From positions 1-6,196 of the forward strand of contig JAUILX010000063.1 of the NCBI GenBank assembly GCA_030433395.1: a DNA stretch of 6,196 nt, written 5' to 3'. A program made the position numbers and the translations under genes. Position 1 is the stretch's first letter. Each line of letters begins with the position of its first letter. Shown here in pieces: positions 1-5,902 of the stretch. The notes under the pieces were generated by a model, which was not told the DNA's origin, ran no database searches, and saw nothing but the letters and a program-made list of their open reading frames with translations. The stretch comes from Chlamydiia bacterium. Its GTDB lineage: Bacteria > Chlamydiota > Chlamydiia > Chlamydiales > JACKPQ01.

Positions 1-263
1 AGCAAACTAAAGGCATAATCACTCACATGAAAAATGATTCCTCCTCCCGTCGGGCGCTTCCCAAGTCGCAAACCATGGGCTTGAGCTTGCTTCAAATCGA
101 GATATTGCTCTGGTTTTATGAAATGACCATGCGTTGCAGCCGGCCCATCCCAATCATAAAGATGGAGGATCGGAGTGTCATTTAAATTCTTTAATAGCTC
201 CTTATCAAGGTCCATATTCACTTGAGGGGCGGCTTTGCCGGTATCGAGTATCTTTAGCGTCAT
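1..263 (-). CDS. Lipoate-protein ligase A-like protein, N-terminal part (runs off left edge)
   Basis: Partial gene read leftwards from an ATG at 263-261; 87 codons are present and the frame is still open at base 1. The translation contains ILHLYDWDGPAATHGHF (residues 32-48), the usual first strand block of the LplA/BPL superfamily, and KRPTGGGIIFH (69-79), matching the family's R-x-T/S-GGG-x-x-x-H lipoate/adenylate-binding loop. The family attaches lipoate (or octanoate/biotin) to lysines of E2 or GcvH-type proteins in the cytoplasm. The substrate cannot be decided from this fragment. An in-frame TAG 12 bases upstream of the ATG limits the start to 263 or later; no good ribosome-binding site precedes it. 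A lipoate ligase-like gene next to clpC is also, from memory, the C. trachomatis arrangement (CT285/CT286). The superfamily call is firm; the exact enzyme is less sure. Confidence 0.82.
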   Translation of the reverse strand, partial: MTLKILDTGKAAPQVNMDLDKELLKNLNDTPILHLYDWDGPAATHGHFIKPEQYLDLKQAQAHGLRLGKRPTGGGIIFHVSDYAFSL

Positions 264-370
264 GGATTTACACTATATCATAGACTGAAATTTGATTTCC
301 TTTTATTATACAGATATAGGGGTAAACACTTTCGTGTTTTAATTAAATAACTAATAATTAGGTACTAAGG
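264..370. promoter_or_regulatory. Divergent promoter region between the lipoate ligase-like gene and clpC
   Basis: This 107-bp AT-rich stretch must contain the promoters of both divergent genes. For clpC (plus), TAGACT at 281-286 and TATTAT at 304-309 are separated by 17 bp (4/6 and 5/6 matches to a sigma70-type consensus). For the minus-strand gene, a perfect TATAAT reads from 310 to 305, but I see no good -35 at the proper distance. The two candidate -10 boxes overlap, so the promoters could compete. No CIRCE (HrcA) or CtsR-type operator is visible. The assignments are by eye and tentative. Confidence 0.35.
324..339 (+). promoter_or_regulatory. Small perfect hairpin/inverted repeat in the clpC leader
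   Basis: AAACAC at 324-329 and GTGTTT at 334-339 are perfect inverted repeats around a 4-base TTTC loop. If transcription starts near 316, downstream of the candidate -10 at 304-309, the hairpin lies at the very 5' end of the clpC mRNA. It could be an operator half-site pair or an mRNA-stabilising hairpin. It is only six base pairs and AT-rich, so chance is possible. Confidence 0.3.
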
Positions 371-2896
371 ATGATGTTTGACAAATTCACCAACCGCGCA
401 AAACAGGTCATTAAACTGGCAAAAAAAGAAGCGCAGAAGCTTAACCACAATTACTTAGGTACAGAGCATGTGCTTTTAGGCCTATTAAAATTAGGGCAAG
501 GCATTGCTGTTAACGTCTTGCGTAATTTAAACATCGATTACGATACCGTATTGACTGAAGTCGAGCGCATTGTTGGATTTGGCCCCGAGATTCAAGTGTA
601 TGGAGATCCTGCCTTGACCGGCAAGGTGAAAAAAGTCTTTGAGTTTTCGAACGAAGAAGCCGCGAACCTCAACCATAACTATGTTGGAACCGAGCACCTT
701 CTCTTGGCTCTGCTTCGTCAACCCGACGGTGCTGCTGCCCAAGTTCTTGAAAACCTTAACATCAGCCTAAAAGAAGTGCGCAAAGAGGTTTTAAAAGAGC
801 TTGAAACATTCAACCTTCAGCTGCCGCCAATGGGCATGGCAGGCGCTAGCACTCCAAAAGCACCAAATGAAAGACAGCCTGGGGCTGCTGATAAAATGCC
901 CGCTCTTAAAGCCTATGGCCACGACTTAACTGAAATGGCACGCGAAGGCAAGCTAGATCCAGTGATCGGCCGCAAGCGAGAAGTTGAGCGTCTTATTCTG
1001 ATCCTTTGCCGAAGACGCAAAAATAACCCTGTCTTAGTAGGTGAAGCTGGAGTTGGTAAGACAGCAATTGTTGAAGGTCTTGCCCACGCCATTGTTAAAG
1101 GAGAAGTCCCAGAAAATCTAGCACAGAAAAAGCTCATTTCGCTCGATCTTACTCTCATGATCGCTGGCACAAAATACCGTGGCCAGTTCGAAGAGCGCAT
1201 CAAAGCCGTCATGGATGAAGTCAAAAAACACGGGAATATTCTGCTATTTATCGATGAGATGCACACCATTGTCGGTGCTGGGGCAGCAGAAGGTGCAATC
1301 GATGCTTCTAACATCTTAAAGCCTCCTCTATCACGAGGAGAGATTCAATGTATCGGCGCCACCACGATGGATGAGTTTCGTAAAGTTATCGAAAAAGATG
1401 CGGCCTTGGAGAGACGCTTCCAAAAAATTCACGTCGCTCCCCCATCAGGTGAAGAGGCAATAGAAATCCTTGGGGGTCTAAAATCGCGTTACGAAGATCA
1501 CCATAGGTGTATTTATACAGATGCCGCCTTAAAAAGCGCCGTCTATCTTTCTGATCGTTATATTTCAGGCCGCTTTCTGCCTGATAAGGCCATTGATGTC
1601 ATCGACGAAGCGGGCGCAAAAAAACGCGTTGCTACACTGCAACAACCACAAGAAATCAATGACTTAGAAGGTGAAATTGAAGATTTGCGCGAAGCAAAAG
1701 AAAACGCAATCAGTCATCAAGACTATGAAAATGCTGCTAAACTTCGCGACAATGAAAAAAATCTGCGTGAAGAGCTCCAGCAAAACAAAGTGAAATGGGA
1801 AAAGAGTAAAGAAGAGAAAAAAGCTATTGTCGATGAAGAAGACATTGCAACCATTATCGCTCGCCAAACTGGCATTCCAGTTACTAGACTGTCTGAAGGC
1901 GATGTGCAAAAAGTCATCAAAATGGAAGAAAAACTCAAAGAAGTAGTCGTTGGCCAAAACGATGCTTTGAATACAGTTTGCAAAGCCATTCGTAGATCTT
2001 ACGCCGACATCAAAGACCCTAATCGCCCAATCGGAGCCTTCCTTTTCCTAGGACCAACAGGTGTTGGTAAAACACTCCTTGCTAGACAGCTCGCTATTCA
2101 GCTCTTTGGCGGTGAAGATGCCCTCATTCAAATTGACATGTCAGAGTACATGGAAAAATTCGCTGTCAGCCGCATGGTTGGAGCGCCTCCGGGATACGTC
2201 GGTTACGAAGAAGGTGGCCAGCTCACCGAGCGCGTTCGCCAGCGCCCCTATTCTGTTGTTCTGCTTGATGAAATCGAAAAAGCCCATCCTGATGTTAACA
2301 ATTTACTTCTTCAACTCTTTGAAGAAGGACATCTTACAGATTCATTGGGTCGCAAAGTTGATTTCCGCAATACCATTATTATTTTAACATCCAATCTTGG
2401 TTCAGAGCTTATCCGCCGCAACACAGAAGTAGGCTTTGGCGTTAAGGAAGGAATGGTGGAATACGAAACCATGAAAACCATGATTGATAAAGCTGTGCGC
2501 AAACACTTTAAGCCCGAGCTTCTCAACCGTATCGACGGCACTGTTATTTTCCGCATGCTTTCTGATGAGCAACTCGCAGTCGTTGTTCAAAACGAAGTTG
2601 AAAAACTCAAAAGCCGCTTAAATACCAAAGGAATCGATCTCGTTGTGTCAGCTGATGCGCTTTCTCACATTAAAAAAGTGAGCTATAATCCAGAGATGGG
2701 CGCACGCTCAATTCGCCGCGGAATCGTTGTTAACTTAGAAGATCCATTAGCTGAAAAAGTTCTTCTCTCAGGCGATGATTTAACAAGCATCACTGTAGAC
2801 TTCAAAAATGACAAGCTAAATTTCACTGAAAAGACCTCCAAAAAGGAGGCCAAAAAATCTTCAGAAAAAAAGCTGACCGCGAATAAGAAGAGTTAA
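371..2896 (+). CDS. clpC: ATP-dependent Clp protease ATP-binding subunit ClpC
   Basis: Hsp100 AAA+ unfoldase that threads proteins into the ClpP peptidase in the cytoplasm. At 841 aa it is full length for ClpC. Two Clp-N repeats occupy about 1-145, each carrying an LNHNYxGTEHxLL motif (24-36 and 100-112). The first AAA+ module has Walker A GEAGVGKT (224-231), Walker B LLFIDE (291-296) and arginine-finger region ALERRF (345-350). A UVR-type coiled middle domain (about 435-472) is what separates ClpC from ClpA. The second module has Walker A GPTGVGKT (561-568), Walker B VVLLDE (629-634), sensor 1 TSN (673-675), the ClpP-docking VGF loop (687-689) and sensor 2 GAR (777-779). The C-terminus ends in a lysine-rich tail (from about 821). 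The gene opens with ATGATG; relatives start MF[ED]KFTNRAK, so 374 may be the true start, with AAGG at 367-370 just before. One oddity is proline 319, in ILKPPLSRG, where the family normally has alanine. Confidence 0.98.
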   Translation: MMFDKFTNRAKQVIKLAKKEAQKLNHNYLGTEHVLLGLLKLGQGIAVNVLRNLNIDYDTVLTEVERIVGFGPEIQVYGDPALTGKVKKVFEFSNEEAANLNHNYVGTEHLLLALLRQPDGAAAQVLENLNISLKEVRKEVLKELETFNLQLPPMGMAGASTPKAPNERQPGAADKMPALKAYGHDLTEMAREGKLDPVIGRKREVERLILILCRRRKNNPVLVGEAGVGKTAIVEGLAHAIVKGEVPENLAQKKLISLDLTLMIAGTKYRGQFEERIKAVMDEVKKHGNILLFIDEMHTIVGAGAAEGAIDASNILKPPLSRGEIQCIGATTMDEFRKVIEKDAALERRFQKIHVAPPSGEEAIEILGGLKSRYEDHHRCIYTDAALKSAVYLSDRYISGRFLPDKAIDVIDEAGAKKRVATLQQPQEINDLEGEIEDLREAKENAISHQDYENAAKLRDNEKNLREELQQNKVKWEKSKEEKKAIVDEEDIATIIARQTGIPVTRLSEGDVQKVIKMEEKLKEVVVGQNDALNTVCKAIRRSYADIKDPNRPIGAFLFLGPTGVGKTLLARQLAIQLFGGEDALIQIDMSEYMEKFAVSRMVGAPPGYVGYEEGGQLTERVRQRPYSVVLLDEIEKAHPDVNNLLLQLFEEGHLTDSLGRKVDFRNTIIILTSNLGSELIRRNTEVGFGVKEGMVEYETMKTMIDKAVRKHFKPELLNRIDGTVIFRMLSDEQLAVVVQNEVEKLKSRLNTKGIDLVVSADALSHIKKVSYNPEMGARSIRRGIVVNLEDPLAEKVLLSGDDLTSITVDFKNDKLNFTEKTSKKEAKKSSEKKLTANKKS

Positions 2897-2903
2897 TCCT
2901 TTG

Positions 2904-2940
2904 AGGCGCCATTGATTCAGCCTATACTGAATTGGCGCTT
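2904..2940. terminator. Hairpin between convergent clpC and ATPase genes, possible bidirectional terminator
   Basis: GCGCCA (2906-2911) pairs perfectly with TGGCGC (2933-2938), and inside it ATTCAG (2915-2920) pairs with CTGAAT (2927-2932). This leaves a TTG bulge and the 6-base loop CCTATA; A2904-T2940 and a G-T wobble extend the base. It begins eight bases after the clpC stop. The TAG stop of the convergent ATPase gene (2924-2922) lies inside the loop. Neither side has a clear T-tract, so intrinsic termination is not certain. The position between two 3' ends supports a shared terminator or an mRNA 3'-end-protecting structure. Confidence 0.5.
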
Positions 2941-4361
2941 AGCATTTCAGTTGCGTCAATAATGCTGTGGAAATAACCGCTTTTTTCAACTTCTGATGAT
3001 ACATCTCCAACATGAATAAGCACAGGCTGGTAAGAAAAGTGTTTAGGAATCATAAGCCTATTTATCTTCTCTTGCACTTCGTCAATGACTTTTCGATGAA
3101 GCGTCTTTGTAGAAAATTTGATCTCACAGATAAAGAGTTGGTTTGTCCTAGTTTGAATAAGATAGTCTATCTGACAACCTTCCCTTTTTTTTGTTTGGGT
3201 TTGAATATAAGGCCCCTCAACGGCAATAGCAGCTGGTTCAATCCCAATACGCTTATAGAGAGAGTGATGGTTATGTGTGATCAAATTTTCAAATTGGAAA
3301 CCCATTATTGTGTCCCAGTGAAGCGCACAGTCTAATGGCAGATTCTTAAAATGTCCTTTTTCAATCTGCTGTTTATTTGGCTCAATATATTTGAGATAGA
3401 ATCGCAAATAATTATCAGAAATACGATAGTGCTTGAGTCGATTGAAGTGCTTTTCTTGGATATTCCAACTTGTATGAGATTCTAAAAAACCTGCAGAAGT
3501 TAAGTCTGCTAGATAATCACTAATAGCACGGCCATTTTTTCGTTTAATTTTATGGCAAATTTCTAACTGAGTCAATGAAGCCCTAGCTGCCAAAGCACCA
3601 ACAATGTTTTTGTAAATTTGACTGCGCTTTTGAAATAGGTCATGAAAAATCCGATCAAACTCGTTATATAACAATCCTTCTGGTGTGAAACAAAGCATTT
3701 TAATATTTTGCTCTGCAGACAAATTTGGTCTTATCGCCTGTAAGTACTTGGGTACACCTCCAGTTACAGAAAGAACTTTAAATTTTTCATATCTTGAGAC
3801 ACGGTTCGAATGCTTACCCCAAAATTCACAACAGTTCTTAAAAGGCAGTTCTTTGAGAGTTAGGGTCAAATCCACACGCCCAAAGAAACCTGTGCTTTTG
3901 AGAATATTTTTATCTAGCCAGCTCGAAACAGAACTTGTAACCACTAAGGTAAGGTTTTTGTTTTTTTCAAAATAAAGATCCCACGCTATTTTCAGTTTCC
4001 CTAAAAACGTCGGATCCTTACTTCCCATCCAGGCAGCCTCGTCTAAAGCAATTAAAATCTTTCCTTTTTGAGCCGCTTGTCCTAGGACCCAAAAAAGATC
4101 GCTCCAGTCATCATCTTTTACAGCAGGCAAACCCTGTTTTGTCATCTGTGATATGAATTCTGCACGCTGAGATTTTGCCGTTATCCCCTTTGTAGGGGGC
4201 AGGCCTGTGAACATGTACCGACTAGAAAAACTTTTTGAGAATTGATCAATTAAACGGCTTTTGCCGATTCTCCTACGGCCCCTCAGAGCAATCAGGCTCG
4301 CCTTAGGCGCTCTTGATTCAGCCTCTAATAGTGCTAGCTCTTCTTCTCGACCGATAAACAT
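2922..4361 (-). CDS. P-loop ATPase (archaeal-type, STAND/AAA-like) with C-terminal DUF234 PD-(D/E)XK nuclease-like domain
   Basis: 479 aa from the ATG at 4361-4359, chosen because family members open with M-F-I-G-R-E-x-E-L. Residues below count from that start. Walker A is GRRRIGKS (28-35), Walker B is ILIALDE (102-108), a VVTSS sensor-like strand follows (140-144), and VTGGVPKYL (199-207) matches the family's GG[IV]P-x-YL motif. A winged-helix region (about 260-296) includes a CHKIKRKNGRAISDYLADL stretch. The DUF234 part has YRISDNYLRFYLKYIEP (312-328), then IDYLI (398-402) and CEIKF (412-416), giving D399...E413-x-K415 of a PD-(D/E)XK fold. Such proteins are widespread in archaea and variable bacterial regions; their cellular role is poorly defined, and DNA-related or defence functions are guesses. 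The frame stays open upstream, so an ATG at 4388 (adding MEKAKEMVR) or a TTG at 4469 is possible. An AAAGAG nine bases before the 4361 ATG is a modest ribosome-binding site. The gene looks AT-richer than clpC. Confidence 0.85.
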   Translation of the reverse strand: MFIGREEELALLEAESRAPKASLIALRGRRRIGKSRLIDQFSKSFSSRYMFTGLPPTKGITAKSQRAEFISQMTKQGLPAVKDDDWSDLFWVLGQAAQKGKILIALDEAAWMGSKDPTFLGKLKIAWDLYFEKNKNLTLVVTSSVSSWLDKNILKSTGFFGRVDLTLTLKELPFKNCCEFWGKHSNRVSRYEKFKVLSVTGGVPKYLQAIRPNLSAEQNIKMLCFTPEGLLYNEFDRIFHDLFQKRSQIYKNIVGALAARASLTQLEICHKIKRKNGRAISDYLADLTSAGFLESHTSWNIQEKHFNRLKHYRISDNYLRFYLKYIEPNKQQIEKGHFKNLPLDCALHWDTIMGFQFENLITHNHHSLYKRIGIEPAAIAVEGPYIQTQTKKREGCQIDYLIQTRTNQLFICEIKFSTKTLHRKVIDEVQEKINRLMIPKHFSYQPVLIHVGDVSSEVEKSGYFHSIIDATEMLSANSV

Positions 4362-4398
4362 ACGTACCATCTCTTTGGCTTTTTCCATTTTGATGGTA

Positions 4399-4443
4399 TC
4401 AGATTGGGCATTTAAAACGTACCATCTCTTTGACTTTTTCCAT
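4399..4443 (-). other. Possible 14-aa upstream reading frame in repeat copy 2
   Basis: ATG at 4443-4441 opens MEKVKEMVRFKCPI and stops at TGA 4401-4399, 11 bases before the in-frame ATG of the ATPase frame at 4388. Its first nine residues differ by only one (V for A) from MEKAKEMVR, encoded just before the ATPase start. The frame exists because the repeat copies a start-like segment. No ribosome-binding site is evident, so translation is doubtful. It could be a leader peptide or simply a by-product of the duplication. Confidence 0.2.
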
Positions 4444-4498
4444 ATAGATGGTACGAAATAGGCGTCCAAAAACGTACCATCTCTTTGACTTTTTCCAT
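4412..4498 (-). other. Possible 28-aa upstream reading frame beginning in repeat copy 3
   Basis: ATG at 4498-4496 opens MEKVKEMVRFW and runs through copy 2 in a different frame to TAA at 4414-4412, overlapping the start of the copy 2 frame. The peptide resembles no family I recognise and has no visible ribosome-binding site. It matters only because it begins with the same nine residues as the copy 2 frame. It is probably not a gene, but could be translated if the array is a regulatory leader. Confidence 0.15.
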
Positions 4499-4510
4499 AT
4501 AGATGGTACG

Positions 4511-4623
4511 GATTAAAGGTTATGAAAACACCCGAATTTCTGATCAGGAGTGATTCAAGTCATTGATATAGAGAAATTTATCGATGGTTATTCTTACAGA
4601 TAGCTCTAAAATTTGGCGTAATA
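4511..4623. other. AT-rich intergenic region between the repeat array and the HTH-ptsN gene
   Basis: This 113-bp stretch follows the HTH-ptsN stop and precedes the repeat array on the minus strand. It should carry the promoter of the ATPase gene unless that is read from the ptsN operon. The best -10-like box is TTTAAT (minus strand, 4517-4512), just outside copy 3, but no -35 fits at 16-18 bp. I see no convincing terminator hairpin with a T-tract, so read-through from the ptsN genes into the ATPase gene remains possible. Confidence 0.4.
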
Positions 4624-5331
4624 TCAGTGTTTAAGTGAGCTTTCCCACTTCTTGATGTAGCTGAGCAGCTCGTGCTGATTGGGCTTGGTCTGTAGAAACG
4701 CTAAGGACTTATCGTCGCTGGAAAAATGCGCAAGTTTTGCTAGAAGATGCAAATGGCGCTTGTCATCTGTTGAAAAGAGGAAAAATAGAGTGTGTACTGG
4801 CTTCTCATCAAGAGCACCCCAGTCGAGTGGTCCTTGAGGATAGACAACAGTGATAAGGTCTGTTGGACCTTTGAAGAGAAATTCGCGTGTATGGGGTACG
4901 GCTATACCGCTGTTGAGCGCGGTTGGCGAGAGTTTTTCGCGATCAAGCAAAAGCTCTGTAATTACCTCGGCATCAAAGCCTGCTGTTTCTGCAATTCGAT
5001 CCATAGCATTGCGTATAAGATGCGGCTTATCAGCACCTGGAAGATTAGTAATAACGCCCCCTTTATGGATAGCACGATAAAAACTGAACTGCTGAGTTCC
5101 TGACTCAGCTGAAGGCAGAGCAAGATCGGCTGTCTGGTTTCCAAAGGGCATATCTTTAGAGCCCCCTTTACCAAGACGCTGACGCATGAGCCAATCCTCG
5201 ATTTCAATGCGCGAGAAACGGTACTGCCTATGCAAGCGGTAGGCTGGTATTTTGCCTTCTGCTAGCCAACGACGAATCGTGGTTTGTGATACCTTCAAAA
5301 GGTCCGCTACATCTTTAATCTTTAGATCCAT
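4624..5331 (-). CDS. ptsN: PTS IIA-like nitrogen-regulatory protein with N-terminal helix-turn-helix (PtsN-type)
   Basis: 235 aa. Residues 2-51 form an excisionase/MerR-like helix-turn-helix (IKDVADLLKVSQTTIRRWL, then a wing with YRLHRQYRFSRIEIEDWL). A linker (about 52-80) leads to an EIIA-mannitol/Ntr-type domain (about 82-232). GIAVPHTR (142-149) places the phospho-accepting histidine at H147; HLHLLAKLAHF (193-203) carries the second conserved histidine segment. The domain order suggests a DNA-binding protein whose activity responds to phosphorylation by a PtsI-PtsH relay; the target is unknown. In C. trachomatis the ptsN_1 product is, as I recall, the same HTH plus IIA fusion. The start at 5331 is supported by an AGGGGTGG ribosome-binding site seven bases upstream. 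It lies 75 bp downstream of the plain ptsN, so co-transcription is likely, with room for its own promoter. All expected IIA motifs are present. Confidence 0.93.
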   Translation of the reverse strand: MDLKIKDVADLLKVSQTTIRRWLAEGKIPAYRLHRQYRFSRIEIEDWLMRQRLGKGGSKDMPFGNQTADLALPSAESGTQQFSFYRAIHKGGVITNLPGADKPHLIRNAMDRIAETAGFDAEVITELLLDREKLSPTALNSGIAVPHTREFLFKGPTDLITVVYPQGPLDWGALDEKPVHTLFFLFSTDDKRHLHLLAKLAHFSSDDKSLAFLQTKPNQHELLSYIKKWESSLKH

Positions 5332-5338
5332 CTTTTGA

Positions 5339-5346
5339 CCACCCCT
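5339..5346 (-). promoter_or_regulatory. Ribosome-binding site of the HTH-ptsN gene
   Basis: On the minus strand AGGGGTGG lies seven bases before the ATG at 5331. It is the clearest Shine-Dalgarno-like site in the window and fixes this start codon. Confidence 0.6.
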
Positions 5347-5406
5347 ATAAACTTTTGCTCATATTTACTCTTTTACAACATCAACTGAAATTTGAACACA
5401 GTTTTT

Positions 5407-5892
5407 TCAACCTTTACTAACACTTAACAAATATCTAAGAACATCTTTGGGTGTTTGGCAACTCAGTAATTTAGCTCGCTCTTCTTTATCTTTAACTGCT
5501 CTTGTGAGGTGGGAAATGATCTGCAGGTAGTCATCTGGGCAATTATCGGGGCCGCCAATGAGAAAAACAAAATGGATAGCTTCATGCTCATCATCCCATT
5601 TAAGACTATCAGAGCGAACAAGACCTACGGCAATGAAAAATTCATCATAAGCCGCAATGCGTGCATGCGGAATAGCAATACCATCACCAATAGCAGTGGA
5701 TCCTTGACCTTCGCGCGCAAGCAAGCTTTGAGTGAAAAGTGCAGGCTCTTGAATAACACCATTTCTGTAAAGACGGTCGACAAGACTTTTTATAGCCTCA
5801 TCACTCGATTTAGGTTCAATAAAAGCGATAGAATCAATAGATAGGTGTTTAGATATCTGAAAGTCTTTGCTGTGACTTTTCAGACGATCCAT
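5407..5892 (-). CDS. ptsN: PTS IIA-like nitrogen-regulatory protein PtsN
   Basis: 161 aa, the normal size for PtsN (EIIA-Ntr), consisting of one EIIA type-2 domain without an added HTH. GDGIAIPHARI (residues 69-79) contains the phospho-accepting H76. YLQIISHLTRAVKD (122-135) contains the second conserved histidine, H128. PtsN proteins are cytoplasmic phosphorelay receivers that act by protein-protein contact rather than sugar transport; no IIB/IIC transport genes are visible here. The frame stays open upstream to 5973, but the ATG at 5892 is preferred. It begins 10 bases after the dut stop, has AAGGG three bases before it, and gives the family's standard N-terminus (leading into LSIDSIAFIE...SSDEAIKSLVDRL). 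The longer start would overlap dut by about 70 bases. The gene sits between dut and HTH-ptsN in a same-strand cluster. Confidence 0.94.
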   Translation of the reverse strand: MDRLKSHSKDFQISKHLSIDSIAFIEPKSSDEAIKSLVDRLYRNGVIQEPALFTQSLLAREGQGSTAIGDGIAIPHARIAAYDEFFIAVGLVRSDSLKWDDEHEAIHFVFLIGGPDNCPDDYLQIISHLTRAVKDKEERAKLLSCQTPKDVLRYLLSVSKG

Positions 5893-5902
5893 GATCCCTT
5901 TT

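Larger units (their letters stand above)
4363..4510. repeat. Three tandem 38-bp palindrome-bounded repeats with exact 55-bp period, upstream of the ATPase gene
   Basis: Copies lie at 4363-4400, 4418-4455 and 4473-4510. Copies 2 and 3 are identical over 38 bp (42 bp including the preceding AAAA); copy 1, nearest the gene, differs from them at five positions. Each unit begins CGTACCATCT and, in copies 2 and 3, ends AGATGGTACG: perfect 10-bp inverted arms around an 18-bp centre. In copy 1 the arms are reduced to TACCATC/GATGGTA. The 17-bp spacers (4401-4417 and 4456-4472) differ from each other except for the terminal AAAA and a few scattered bases. Copy 1 ends one base from the preferred ATPase start codon. 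Possible roles are an operator array, a structured mRNA leader, or a mobile palindromic repeat; the sequence alone does not choose. Confidence 0.92.

Noticed and set aside
284..295. ACTGAAATTTGA shared with 5384-5395, both upstream of minus-strand genes
   Set aside because: A 12-bp match in a 6.2-kb AT-rich window is expected about once by chance, and the distances to the start codons differ (about 20 versus 50 bases).
264..370. CIRCE or CtsR operator upstream of clpC
   Set aside because: I looked for TTAGCACTC-N9-GAGTGCTAA and for GGTCAAA direct repeats; neither is present.
527..2590. Long open frames opposite or within clpC
   Set aside because: They are antisense or out-of-frame shadows of clpC with no recognisable domains, as expected over a conserved coding region.
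4362..4469. N-terminal extension of the ATPase from a TTG at 4469
   Set aside because: The extra 36 residues come from the repeat and spacer sequence, the start codon is TTG, and family members begin at MFIGRE; the ATG at 4361 is preferred.
4363..4510. Short CRISPR array
   Set aside because: The repeats are palindrome-bounded and 38 bp, but the spacers are only 17 bp and partly alike, there are just three copies, no cas genes are present, and one copy ends at a start codon.
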